From contig JAZTXM010000006.1 in NCBI GenBank assembly GCA_045636425.1, forward strand, positions 76,924 to 140,923: a stretch of DNA of 64,000 nt. Direction: 5' to 3'. Origin of the DNA: UMGS1883 sp045636425. Its GTDB lineage: Bacteria > Bacillota > Clostridia > UMGS1883. Shown piece by piece: positions 25,165 to 33,974 of the stretch. A program made the translations under genes and the position numbers. Position 1 is the stretch's first letter; each line of letters begins with the position of its first letter. The notes under the pieces were generated by a model. The model saw nothing but the letters and a program-made list of their open reading frames with translations, made no database searches and was not told the origin of the DNA.

Positions 25165-26529
25165 ATGAGATCGCTTGAATTAAAACCAATACATGAAAAT
25201 CTTATTAACACATACATAAAAGATTCGATTGGAAGGAACAAGGATATTGCTTTATTTGCACAAATATTAAACTCTATTAACGATTCTTGCTCTGTTGCCA
25301 TTGATGGAGCTTGGGGTAGTGGAAAAACGTTTTTTGTAAAACAAGTGAAAATGTTTTTAGATGCACATAATCCAAACACTTGCCATTTGAATGAGGATGA
25401 TAAAGACATTTTTTTCAACAGAAGCAGGCCGAACGAATTTGCACCACAAGTTACCGTGTATTATGATGCTTGGGAAAATGATAATGATGAGGATCCTGTT
25501 TTATCTTTAGTGTATTCGATTATGAAAGAAATTAGCGTGGATTATGACCTTAAAGAAGAAAAAGGTTTTGCCCAAAAAGCGGCAAGTGTATTAGAACTCT
25601 TCACAGGAAGAAATTGGAGCAATATTATAGAGAGTTTTAGAACTGAAGATCCTTTGGATAAACTTAAAAAGGATAAAAATGTGGAGGAAATAGTCGCTGA
25701 ATTTCTTGAATCTTTGTTAGTTGAGAAGGGCAATAGGTTAATTGTATTTATTGATGAATTAGATAGATGTAATCCAAGTTATGCTACAAAACTTTTAGAG
25801 CGAATCAAGCATTATTTCTCTAATGACAGAATTACCTTTGTTTTTTCGGTAAACATATCAGAACTTCAGCATACTATAAAGAAACATTATGGAGAAAAAT
25901 TTGATGCTTGTAGATACTTGGATAGATTTTTTGACTTGAGAATTTCTCTTCCTCCTGCAGATTTGTCTAAATTTTATAGAAGTATAGATTTTAATGATAG
26001 TTACTATACTATTGACTCACTTTGTGGAACTATAATTAAGAACTATAAATTTTCCTTAAGAGAGATAGCAAAATATATACGTCTTATAAATATGGCAATT
26101 TACTCCCCAACGCACAATTCAGGCGGGCATGATTTTAGTTTCCCAGATGGTAGAGCAAAATATTTGTGTATTGGGTATATAGTTCCTATAATGATTGCTT
26201 TAAATGTGTTTAAGCGAGATTTATATGAGGATTTCATATCTGGAAACAACCCCAAGCCACTATATGAAATCTTGTCGAACTATAGAGATCATTTTAATGG
26301 TTTGCTAGATAGAGACGAATCATTCGAGGCGGAGGAAAACAAGACAATAGTAACACTCGAACAAAAATTAGAAAAAGTGTACCACGCTCTTTTTATAGCT
26401 ACATACACTTCGGATATACATAGAATAAAAATTGGAGAATATACATTTGATGAAAGCACGAAAAAAACACTGATGAAGGTTGCAAGTGCGCTATCAGAAT
26501 ATACTTTGATTAAATCGGATGATGAGTAA
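25165..26529 (+). CDS. KAP family P-loop NTPase
   Basis: 454 residues. Walker A AIDGAWGSGKTFFVKQV, KAP-type VYYDAWENDNDEDPVLSLV, Walker B RLIVFIDELDRCNPSYATKLL, then FVFSVNISELQHTI with the arginine-containing CRYLDRFFDLRISLP. These are all KAP signatures. Unlike many KAP proteins it has no membrane helices inserted, so it should be soluble. KAP NTPases include the phage-exclusion protein PifA. GGAG precedes ATG 25165. It lies between the helicase pair and the ATPase/TOPRIM pair, same strand. Confidence 0.9.
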   Translation: MRSLELKPIHENLINTYIKDSIGRNKDIALFAQILNSINDSCSVAIDGAWGSGKTFFVKQVKMFLDAHNPNTCHLNEDDKDIFFNRSRPNEFAPQVTVYYDAWENDNDEDPVLSLVYSIMKEISVDYDLKEEKGFAQKAASVLELFTGRNWSNIIESFRTEDPLDKLKKDKNVEEIVAEFLESLLVEKGNRLIVFIDELDRCNPSYATKLLERIKHYFSNDRITFVFSVNISELQHTIKKHYGEKFDACRYLDRFFDLRISLPPADLSKFYRSIDFNDSYYTIDSLCGTIIKNYKFSLREIAKYIRLINMAIYSPTHNSGGHDFSFPDGRAKYLCIGYIVPIMIALNVFKRDLYEDFISGNNPKPLYEILSNYRDHFNGLLDRDESFEAEENKTIVTLEQKLEKVYHALFIATYTSDIHRIKIGEYTFDESTKKTLMKVASALSEYTLIKSDDE

Positions 26530-26586
26530 ATATTATAGTATTATAAGCATATAAAAAATCAAAAATAAAAAAACGGAGCTGATATT

Positions 26587-28143
26587 ATGATGAAAGATTC
26601 TATAAAAGTTAATTCAAGAGTTAATCATAAAGTTTTTGGAGATGGAACTATAATACAACGGAATGATAGTTATATTACAGTTTTATTTGATGAAGGCGCG
26701 ACCAAGCGTTTTGTTAAGGAGTCCTTTATTTCAACGGGGATTATTGTTGTGAAAGAAGACACTTGCGACAATATAAAAATAAGCCAAATCATTGTAAAAA
26801 ATCTTTTTGGAAATCAAATAAACTACGACATAAGGTTAAATACCAATAATAACGTTGCGATTTTGTCGGCTCCAAATGGATGCGGAAAAACAACAATTTT
26901 TAAAATTTTAGATTTTATTTTTAATCCAAATATTAAAACTTTTTCTAGAATTAAAGGAATACCGTTTGAAAGGTTTTCTTGTGTTTTAGACAATGGAAAT
27001 AAACTTGAACTTTGCAGAGAATCATTAAAATCAGTTGAAAATGAGGATTCTAAAGGTAAAAGGACAATAAAATACAACATCGCTATTTCTATGTTGGATG
27101 AAGAATTTGATTTTGTATTTAGTGTAGTGAAAGAAAACGAACTTGTTAAAAAAATTAGCTTTGCAGAAACTGTGATAGAAGATAGGAAAAGTGCTAGTTC
27201 TCATATCTATTATGAGCATGACGATGATTTTGAAGAATTACAGTATGCACCTGGTACTGCAAGGGTTGGATACAAAAGATTTTTTGCATTAATTGATTCA
27301 GTCGTTAGAAATAATAATTGTAAGGTTAATCTTGATTTTATTGTGGCTAATAGATTGCAAAAGTCTTATTATCCTCAAACTGTTAGAAACAATCTTGCAC
27401 AAGGTAGTTATGTATATGGAAAGACATATAATCGCGATACGGAAAAAATAGATTTTTTAAGATATGCTAATGAAGAGATGCTTTTAAACATCAAAAACTG
27501 GCTTGATGAATATAACGAGTTGTCAAGTATTGCAAAAAACAAGTTGCCGGCTATGTACATCAAATCAAAAGAATCTATCGAAATAACTTTTGAGCAATTT
27601 AAAAAACGTTGGGATAGCTATCATCAAGAACTAGATAAATTTTTCGAGTTGGGATTATTAGAGCGGAGCGAAGCCCTGATTAGCGCTAGTGATCTTGAGA
27701 ATGCTTTCCATAAAAAAACTTCTTTCTTATTAACCTATCTTGATGCTTATGAGGGTACGCTGGCACCACTACAATCAAACTATGATAAATTAAAGTTATT
27801 TGCTGATATTTTTAACAAGCGTAATGAGATTACAGGGAAAACAATTAAATTTACAAAAAATGGTATGGAAATATATGTAAAGGATAAAAAGATTGATATA
27901 AATCGTTTATCTTCTGGAGAAAAAAATGACTTTGTAATGTTTTATTGGTTGATTTTTAATACCGAAAAGTATGGGATCGTTCTCATAGATGAACCAGAAA
28001 TTTCACTCCACATTGAATGGCAAGAAGAATATCTGGATCGTCTTATAGAAATTTGTAAGATGAATAATTTACAGGCGATTGTTGCCACCCATTCACCAAA
28101 CATTGTAAGTGATCATTTTGATTTGTTTGTTGATAAGAGGTGA
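26587..28143 (+). CDS. ABC-type (AAA15) ATPase with N-terminal beta-rich domain, PARIS AriA-like
   Basis: 518 residues. First ~50 form a small beta barrel like the C-terminal domain of UvrD/PcrA helicases (NHKVFGDGTIIQRND, ITVLFDEGATKRF). Then an SMC/ABC-type ATPase: Walker A APNGCGKTT, central helical insertion, signature LSSGEKND, Walker B IVLIDEPEISLH, H-loop IVATHSP. The next gene, 7 bases on, is a DUF4435 TOPRIM protein. This pairing is that of PARIS (AriA sensor with AriB nuclease). The extra N-terminal domain is not typical of AriA as I know it. Confidence 0.85.
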   Translation: MMKDSIKVNSRVNHKVFGDGTIIQRNDSYITVLFDEGATKRFVKESFISTGIIVVKEDTCDNIKISQIIVKNLFGNQINYDIRLNTNNNVAILSAPNGCGKTTIFKILDFIFNPNIKTFSRIKGIPFERFSCVLDNGNKLELCRESLKSVENEDSKGKRTIKYNIAISMLDEEFDFVFSVVKENELVKKISFAETVIEDRKSASSHIYYEHDDDFEELQYAPGTARVGYKRFFALIDSVVRNNNCKVNLDFIVANRLQKSYYPQTVRNNLAQGSYVYGKTYNRDTEKIDFLRYANEEMLLNIKNWLDEYNELSSIAKNKLPAMYIKSKESIEITFEQFKKRWDSYHQELDKFFELGLLERSEALISASDLENAFHKKTSFLLTYLDAYEGTLAPLQSNYDKLKLFADIFNKRNEITGKTIKFTKNGMEIYVKDKKIDINRLSSGEKNDFVMFYWLIFNTEKYGIVLIDEPEISLHIEWQEEYLDRLIEICKMNNLQAIVATHSPNIVSDHFDLFVDKR

Positions 28144-28150
28144 TAGATAG

Positions 28151-29182
28151 ATGTCAGCATACAACTTTAATGAAATAAAAAGATTGTCAAACCGCCTTGC
28201 CGCACATGCAAAACTAAAACTAGAGTATGCTGCCGTTGCTAATAAAACCAGGAAGGTACTATTGGTTGAAGGTGCTACAGATAATAAGTTTGTTAGTCAC
28301 ATAAAAAGCGATGTAGTAGACTGTATTAACGCGGATCATGTTTTTAATAGAGAAACATTTTTTAGGGAATCTTCACCCAAACATATAAATTCAAAAAATG
28401 CAATAGCACAACTCATATTTGGAATCACAAAAATTCCATCCCCCTTTATTGTTTACCCCGATGATATAGACAAGTGGGACTTATATGGAATGGTGGATTT
28501 AGATTGTGATGAAATAAGTTCGGGCGAATGTGTTCCACGCCTGCTTGTGACAGATACCCACGATTTAGAGACTTTGCTGATATCTACTGATAAAAATGTT
28601 TTCGATAATATTGACAATTGCTCGATTTCTAAAGAAGATATTGCAAAAGCCTATTTTGTTGCTTTTCAATTAGCGACTGCTCGTGCATTATTGGATAAAT
28701 ATTATAATGATCAAACCTTTAACCTGCAAGTTATCTCTTGTGGGTCATATACAGTTGACTTTTCGGCATTTGTATATGATTATAAAGCTAACATCATAGA
28801 CCTTGTTAAATATATAATTAAGCATAGCGAATCGGACTTAACAACAAAAAAAGTTAATCAGTTAGTAGCAGAAATAGGGGAAGATAAACATATCAAAAAG
28901 AAATTCAATACAGATGGTTTATGGAAACAAGAGCTTTCTACATTTGATTTGAAAAGCACCACGGATTTTTGGACAAGCGTCAATGGTCATGATATTCTTC
29001 AATTAATTCAATATTATAATGAAAGTGCATATGCTACTTTTCATGGTGGTGATGGGACGACATTGAATAGAAAATTCGAAATGGCCATCATTGAAAAATA
29101 TGACTATTCAATGATTACTTCGACAAATCTTTATGCGAAGATGAAATCAGCAGGACTTACAAATTCAAAGTACATATCATAA
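28151..29182 (+). CDS. DUF4435 TOPRIM protein, PARIS AriB-like effector
   Basis: 343 residues. TOPRIM-like site: glutamate in VLLVEGATDNKFV, DxD in YGMVDLDCDE, then the family phrase THDLETLLIS. In PARIS the DUF4435 protein is a nuclease released by its ATPase partner when a phage anti-restriction protein is sensed, and it then cuts host tRNA; whether this one does so is inference. GAGGTGAT precedes ATG 28151. The C-terminal 150 residues are helical and not recognised. Confidence 0.85.
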   Translation: MSAYNFNEIKRLSNRLAAHAKLKLEYAAVANKTRKVLLVEGATDNKFVSHIKSDVVDCINADHVFNRETFFRESSPKHINSKNAIAQLIFGITKIPSPFIVYPDDIDKWDLYGMVDLDCDEISSGECVPRLLVTDTHDLETLLISTDKNVFDNIDNCSISKEDIAKAYFVAFQLATARALLDKYYNDQTFNLQVISCGSYTVDFSAFVYDYKANIIDLVKYIIKHSESDLTTKKVNQLVAEIGEDKHIKKKFNTDGLWKQELSTFDLKSTTDFWTSVNGHDILQLIQYYNESAYATFHGGDGTTLNRKFEMAIIEKYDYSMITSTNLYAKMKSAGLTNSKYIS

Positions 29183-29253
29183 AAACATTAAAATTCACAA
29201 AGATTAAATGTAAAGATATGCATTTTGACATTAGAGTGTAAAGGAGTTCAATT

Positions 29254-29604
29254 ATGATTAAATTTATTTGTTACCCAAAATGTACAACTTGTCAGAAAGC
29301 GAAGAAGTGGCTGGATGACAACAAAATAGAATACGAGCTTCGTGATATAAAGGCTGACAATCCGAGTTTTGAAGAGTTATCTGCATGGTACAAGATGAGT
29401 GGACTTCCGTTGAAAAAATTCTTTAACACATCCGGGCTTTTGTATAAGTCAATGGAACTTAAGGACAAGCTTCCTGCAATGTCTGAAGAAGACCAGTTAA
29501 AACTCCTTGCAACAGACGGGATGCTTGTAAAACGCCCTCTTATTATAGGCGAAGATTTTGTGTTGGTAGGATTCAAGGAAAACGAATGGAGCGAAAAAAT
29601 ATGA
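29254..29604 (+). CDS. ArsC/Spx-family thioredoxin-fold protein
   Basis: 116 residues with the family opening FICYPKCTTCQKAKKWLDD: a CxxC redox pair in the position of the ArsC/Spx cysteine. The middle GLPLKKFFNTSG and the end LVKRPLIIGEDFVLVGFKE fit the YffB/ArsC-related group of Clostridia rather than true arsenate reductase; no ars genes are near. AAAGGAG precedes ATG 29254. It overlaps the next gene by 4 bases (ATGA). Confidence 0.88.
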   Translation: MIKFICYPKCTTCQKAKKWLDDNKIEYELRDIKADNPSFEELSAWYKMSGLPLKKFFNTSGLLYKSMELKDKLPAMSEEDQLKLLATDGMLVKRPLIIGEDFVLVGFKENEWSEKI

Positions 29605-30566
29605 TTCCTATATGCAAATTCACAGATGTTTCAGAGCGTGATATGGATATGTTATTCTTAGAGGAATTTGTTATCTCTGAAGAATTCTTGAATATTTTCA
29701 CATCTAAAATAGGCATATCAGATGCTGCGGTAGTAGAGATTGAACACTCAAAAACTCATCCTGAATTCGGCGAGTCTGATATGACTGTGATAATTGAAAC
29801 AGATGGTAAAAAGCACGGACTCTTAATCGAAGATAAAATTGATGCTATTGCTATGCCTGAACAGTGTGACAGATATATGAAACGAGGGGAACTTGGAATA
29901 TTAAATGGAGATTATTCTTCATTTGATGTCTTTATTGTTGCTCCAGAGAAATATTTGAACGACAATATAGAAGCACAAAAATATCCTAACAAGGTTTCAT
30001 ATGAAGAATGTCAGTTGTATTTTGAAAAAGGTGCAGATAGTAGAAAAATCTTTAAACTTTCTCAAATAAAGCAAGCTATACATAAGCAAAAAACAGGCTA
30101 TCAGGTTATAGAAAACAAAGAAGTTACCGAATTTTGGAGTAAATATATTTCATATAAAAAACGAAATTATAATCATCTTCTTTTCACAGCCACAGAAGGA
30201 CCAAGAGGAGCCAATTCAACATGGCCGCAATTTAACACAGTTATCGAGAAACTTTATATTATTCATAAATCCGAAAGAGGATTTATAGATTTAACAATTC
30301 CGAGTATGGCCGAATTTTTACCTCAATTAGAAATGTTGTTAAACGAAATGGTAAATCTTAAAGAAAATGATATGACGGTGCATCCGACAGGTAAGGCTGG
30401 GGCAGTCAGACTATATGTTCCGATAGTAGATTTTTCAAAACCTTTCGATGAACAAACAGACGACATCGAAAAGTGCTTTAAAGGAATTGAAAAAATGTCG
30501 GAATTGGTTAAGAAATTAGATGCAGCTAAATTACGATTGTTTATGATGAATCCAAAAATGCAATGA
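29601..30566 (+). CDS. PD-(D/E)XK superfamily nuclease-like protein
   Basis: 321 residues from ATG 29601, which overlaps the previous stop as ATGA and has GGAG at the right distance. The site SDMTVIIETDGKKHGLLIEDKIDA-region gives aspartate, then ExK in IEDKID, with AMPEQCDRYMKRG following; this is the layout of PD-(D/E)XK nucleases. The C-terminal half (EFWSKYISYKKRNYNH, WPQFNTVIEKLYIIH) is not recognised. Likely a restriction-type nuclease or a DNA-repair-related protein in the cargo region. Confidence 0.7.
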   Translation: MIPICKFTDVSERDMDMLFLEEFVISEEFLNIFTSKIGISDAAVVEIEHSKTHPEFGESDMTVIIETDGKKHGLLIEDKIDAIAMPEQCDRYMKRGELGILNGDYSSFDVFIVAPEKYLNDNIEAQKYPNKVSYEECQLYFEKGADSRKIFKLSQIKQAIHKQKTGYQVIENKEVTEFWSKYISYKKRNYNHLLFTATEGPRGANSTWPQFNTVIEKLYIIHKSERGFIDLTIPSMAEFLPQLEMLLNEMVNLKENDMTVHPTGKAGAVRLYVPIVDFSKPFDEQTDDIEKCFKGIEKMSELVKKLDAAKLRLFMMNPKMQ

Positions 30567-30580
30567 ACGGAGTGAAAACG

Positions 30581-31142
30581 GTGAGAAAGAATTTTGGGGC
30601 GAAAGCTATTTTATATCCGATGCCGGTATTGATTATCGGCACGTATGATGAGAACGGAAAGCCTAATGCGATGAATGCTGCTTTGGGTGGCATCAGCGAG
30701 GAGGCACAGATTTCTATTTGTGTGGATGACGGACACAAGACTGCAAAGAATGTTGTTAAAACAGGTGCATTTACTGTAAGTATTGCAGATGTAGAAAATG
30801 TTGTAGCTTGCGACTATGTTGGAGCTGTTTCAGGAAATAAAGAGCCTGACAAAATAGGGAAGACAGGTTGGCACGTTACAAAGAGTGAATTTGTAGATCC
30901 CCCCCCTTTTTGATGAACTGCCTATGGCACTTGAATGTAAGCTCATCAGATACGATGAAGAATCTTGCAGACTTGTCGGCGAAATCGTAAATGTCTGCGC
31001 AGACGAACGAATCCTTGACGAAAACGGTAAGATTGATTTAAATAAATTCAGCCCTATCACCTATGACCCGGTTCATCATACTTATCGTAAAATTGGAGAT
31101 GTGGTTGGTAAGGCGTTTAGTGACGGAAATAAATTAAAATGA
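30581..31142 (+). pseudogene. Flavin reductase family protein, frameshifted at a C tract
   Basis: Two reading frames together make one ~187-residue flavoredoxin-like protein. The first (from GTG 30581 or ATG 30563) begins KNFGAKAILYPMPVLIIGTY and ends PPPF at a stop at 30911-30913. The second resumes as FDELPMALECKLIRYDEES and ends at 31142. The break falls at eight Cs (30899-30906); removing one C restores the frame. It could be a real mutation, slippage-based phase variation, or a sequencing error. It has FMN-binding-type NAMNAALGG. Confidence 0.85.
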
Positions 31143-31173
31143 GAATAAATAAAAACAAAGGAGAAATTAAATT

Positions 31174-31776
31174 ATGACAGATTATCCGTATATGCTTTCA
31201 AACAACAAAATAGCAGCTATTATCAGTAAAATTCAACAGGCTGCTCGTCCTGCAAAATTTACGCAAGAAGTATTAAAAAACCTTGGGTTTACAAGCACAA
31301 ACGACCGTGCTTTTATTCCGTTGTTCAAAAAGTTGGGTTTTTTGATGGATGATGGTGCGCCGACTAGTTTATACGATCAATTGAAAGATATAACTTCGAC
31401 TAGTACTGTTCTTGGAGTACAGATAAAATCGTTGTACGCGGATTTGTACGCTATCAATACCGAAATACATAAGGCTTCAGAAACAGAGATAAAAGGTGCA
31501 ATTAGCCGTGTGACAGGGAAGGATGCTGATGGTGTGGGTAGAATTTATAACACCTTTAAAGCATTATGTAACATTGCTACTTTTGATACTATTGAAAACA
31601 CTTCTGCTGGAGATGAGAAAGGGCCAACTGCTCAAGAAGACGAGTCAAAACCAGCTATCGTAGTTCCGAGAACAAATGAATTTCATTATAACATTCAGAT
31701 TCACCTTCCTGCAACAAATGATATTTCGGTTTATAATGCCATTTTTAAGAGTCTAAAAGACAATTTGTTAATGTGA
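31174..31776 (+). CDS. DUF5343 family protein
   Basis: 200 residues. Opening YPYMLSNNKIAAIISKIQQAARPAKFTQEVLKNL-type (a helix pair typical of DUF5343), then a winged-helix-like FIPLFKKLGFLMDDG and a C-terminal tail after a charged linker (FHYNIQIHLPATNDISVYNAI) that resembles a small helicase-partner or Swt1-associated tail. AAAGGAG precedes ATG 31174. It sits 8 bases before the HEPN gene, on the same strand, so the two form a unit. Confidence 0.75.
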   Translation: MTDYPYMLSNNKIAAIISKIQQAARPAKFTQEVLKNLGFTSTNDRAFIPLFKKLGFLMDDGAPTSLYDQLKDITSTSTVLGVQIKSLYADLYAINTEIHKASETEIKGAISRVTGKDADGVGRIYNTFKALCNIATFDTIENTSAGDEKGPTAQEDESKPAIVVPRTNEFHYNIQIHLPATNDISVYNAIFKSLKDNLLM

Positions 31777-31784
31777 GGTGCACA

Positions 31785-32360
31785 ATGAAAGAAGCAAACA
31801 TAAGGCAATTTGTATTCAATGGTCTTCTGCTTCAAGACTCGCTAGATACCCTTGAAAAGGAAGGCGTAAGCGTTAGAAAATCTGGAGATTTTGCACCAGT
31901 TAGCAGAGTGGTTGAAGCGGATTTTAGTCCAAGAATTTGGTATGATGCAACTAATATGGCGTCTGTATATCAAGCAATCTTTTGTATTGAGAATACAATC
32001 CGCAGTTTTATTGTTGAGCGTATGTCTGAACGCTATGGTTTAAATTGGTGGGAAGAAAAAGTAAGCAGTAAAATAAAAAAGGCTGTTAATGCATTGAAAG
32101 AGGAAGAACAAAAAAATAAGTTCTTTTCTAGTCGTTCTGATAGTGAGATAGGATATACAATGATGGGGAACCTAGGACAGATTATAACAGATAACTGGTC
32201 AGATTTTTCAGATATTATTCCAAACCAAGCGTGGCTAAATTCCAGGATGCAAGATTTGGAAATGGCTAGAAATATTGTTATGCATACTGGTGTACTCCCA
32301 AGGGATGAAATTGAACGCATTACAAGCATTGTTAGAGATATACTGCGACAAATTGGATGA
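31785..32360 (+). CDS. Swt1-type HEPN protein
   Basis: 191 residues from ATG 31785, with GAGGTG upstream. All-helical; the family phrase ATNMASVYQAIFCIENTIRSF is followed near the end by MARNIVMHTG, the RN...H (Rx4H) motif of HEPN ribonucleases. HEPN domains of this type are found in RNA-targeting toxins and abortive-infection systems. With the DUF5343 protein as partner it may act as toxin or effector; which protein restrains it is not visible. Confidence 0.8.
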   Translation: MKEANIRQFVFNGLLLQDSLDTLEKEGVSVRKSGDFAPVSRVVEADFSPRIWYDATNMASVYQAIFCIENTIRSFIVERMSERYGLNWWEEKVSSKIKKAVNALKEEEQKNKFFSSRSDSEIGYTMMGNLGQIITDNWSDFSDIIPNQAWLNSRMQDLEMARNIVMHTGVLPRDEIERITSIVRDILRQIG

Positions 32361-32378
32361 ATGTGTATAGCAACAAAA

Positions 32379-32407
32379 CACGGAGCTACCATTTCGGTAG
32401 CTCCGTG
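32379..32407. terminator. Bidirectional terminator
   Basis: Perfect 12-bp stem CACGGAGCTACC with ATTTC loop. Ends the cargo operon on + and the RHH gene on -. Confidence 0.92.
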
Positions 32408-32411
32408 CCTT

Positions 32412-32612
32412 TTACTTTCTTGTAGGTTTTACATTTACATCAGGATTGATATTGCCATCGATGAGACCGTGCTCTTCCTCGAACTTTTTGATGTTTTCAC
32501 GAATCAGAACCAATACGTGGCTGTTTACGCTTCGGCCTTCGTAGTCAGCGACATAACCGATTTTATTGAGCATTTCTTCCTCAATTCTTATAGATACACT
32601 TTTGATAGCCAT
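32412..32612 (-). CDS. Ribbon-helix-helix regulator
   Basis: 66 residues of the Arc/CopG type: strand AIKSVSIRIEEEML, helices NKIGYVADYEGRSVNSHVLV, then a basic/acidic tail ending in NVKPTRK. GAGGTG precedes ATG 32612. A lone gene between two terminators, divergent from the SLOG-like gene at 32718, which it may control. Confidence 0.82.
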   Translation of the reverse strand: MAIKSVSIRIEEEMLNKIGYVADYEGRSVNSHVLVLIRENIKKFEEEHGLIDGNINPDVNVKPTRK

Positions 32613-32717
32613 AAAATCACCTCAAAATAAATATATTATGTATTTATTTTATAACCTTTATGTGTTATAATGTTAAAAATAGATATATGGTATATCTATA
32701 AAATAGAGGTGATAATT

Positions 32718-33230
32718 GTGGCATTAAAAGAACGTACCTGTTGTTTCTTCGGGCACAGGAAGATAGATGTTACAGATGAGTTGGTAAGTCGGCTGACGGA
32801 AAGCGTTGAAGATTTAATTACAGAGAAAAACGTTGATACATTTCTATTCGGTAGCAAAAGCGAGTTTGACGAGCTTTGCTTGAAGGTGGTTACAGAGCTT
32901 AAAAATAAACACCCGCACATCAGGCGAGTTTACGTCAGGGCAGAATTTCCATATATTGACGAAAGCTACACTGCGTATCTTTTGCAAAGTTACGAACATA
33001 CATATTATCCTGAACGGATGATTAACGCAGGTAAAGCGGCATACGTTGAGCGCAATTATGAAATGATAGACAACAGCAGTTACTGTGTTATTTACTATGA
33101 TGAAAATTATATGCCACCCAGACGGAAAAACAGCAAAAGGGATGTGTCGGATTATCAACCAAGCAGCGGCACAAGACGGGCTTATGACTATGCAATAAAG
33201 AAGAATACGATGGTTATAAATTTACTTTAA
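32718..33230 (+). CDS. SLOG-like (DUF1273/YpsA-related) protein
   Basis: 170 residues from GTG 32718, preceded by GAGGTGAT. Rossmann-type features: CFFGHRKID, the glycine-rich FLFGSKSEFDELC, and SGTRRAYDYAIKK at the end, which is the nucleotide-binding pattern of the SLOG superfamily. Some SLOG proteins bind nucleotide signals in conflict systems, but no effector is linked here. It is closed by a terminator at 33248. Confidence 0.78.
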   Translation: MALKERTCCFFGHRKIDVTDELVSRLTESVEDLITEKNVDTFLFGSKSEFDELCLKVVTELKNKHPHIRRVYVRAEFPYIDESYTAYLLQSYEHTYYPERMINAGKAAYVERNYEMIDNSSYCVIYYDENYMPPRRKNSKRDVSDYQPSSGTRRAYDYAIKKNTMVINLL

Positions 33231-33247
33231 ACACAGTACAGGCGTAG

Positions 33248-33271
33248 GGCGTTGCGGAATTCCGCAACGCC
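33248..33271. terminator. Bidirectional terminator
   Basis: Perfect palindrome GGCGTTGCGG-AATT-CCGCAACGCC followed by CTTT and a T-run. Confidence 0.88.
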
Positions 33272-33275
33272 TTTA

Positions 33276-33974
33276 CTATTTTTCTCTTACAAATTCCAAC
33301 ACTTTATATCCCGGGACATACATACTCACGCAAGAGCATTCTGACGAACTGTCCGCTGTACCGCTTACAAGTATTCCTAGAAACTTCGGTGGTGTAGTAT
33401 CGAGGAAAACAGGAGAGCCGGAGCATCCCCCTATGGCAGATAAATCTATATATCCTTCGCCATCCTCAGGGCTGTCTTCGGGTAGGGATGCAATGTATCC
33501 TTTTTTGAAAATTGGATATTTATGATGGGTGCTTGCCTCTCCATTGGGGTAGCCCGCTGTCATGACAGGATCCAGAATGTCAATATCTTTGAGTTCGTAT
33601 TGTTTTATTATATCCTCTTCGGTAATCATAGTGGCAAAGAGACCTCTGCCGGTAATATTTCTGAATCGTTTCTCGATGGGCTCAATGTTACAGTATGCAA
33701 TGTCGGCATCATTGCAAAAAATCCAGTTGACGTTTGCGAAGATAGGGATGGTAACGAATCTGTCTCCTTGCATATAACGGATCATAAATGTTACCCTGTT
33801 TGCTTTCTCTGCAAAATGCTTTGCTGTCAGAATTATATTTGTTTTCTTTCCTTTGATATAAAAAGATGCAAAGAATCCTGTGGCATTTATCTGCCTCAGA
33901 CATTCTTCATCTTTCAATTTCTGATACCCTTTCATATACACGGTCAGATACTTTAAAAATTCATAACTACACAT
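33276..33974 (-). CDS. Trypsin-like serine protease
   Basis: 232 residues, no signal peptide, so cytoplasmic. The chymotrypsin-fold triad is visible: His in IILTAKHFAE, Asp in CNDADIAYCN, Ser in IGGCSGSPVFL with the GxSGSP phrase. Start ATG 33974 overlaps the stop of the HTH gene (TAATG), so the two are coupled. Such cytoplasmic trypsin-like proteases occur as effectors or sensors in bacterial conflict systems; here the substrate is unknown. Confidence 0.85.
   Translation of the reverse strand: MCSYEFLKYLTVYMKGYQKLKDEECLRQINATGFFASFYIKGKKTNIILTAKHFAEKANRVTFMIRYMQGDRFVTIPIFANVNWIFCNDADIAYCNIEPIEKRFRNITGRGLFATMITEEDIIKQYELKDIDILDPVMTAGYPNGEASTHHKYPIFKKGYIASLPEDSPEDGEGYIDLSAIGGCSGSPVFLDTTPPKFLGILVSGTADSSSECSCVSMYVPGYKVLEFVREK

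Noticed and set aside
29254..29604. Arsenate resistance gene
   Set aside because: ArsC-like fold, but no arsR, arsB or acr3 nearby and the CxxC pattern fits the Spx/YffB-related group.
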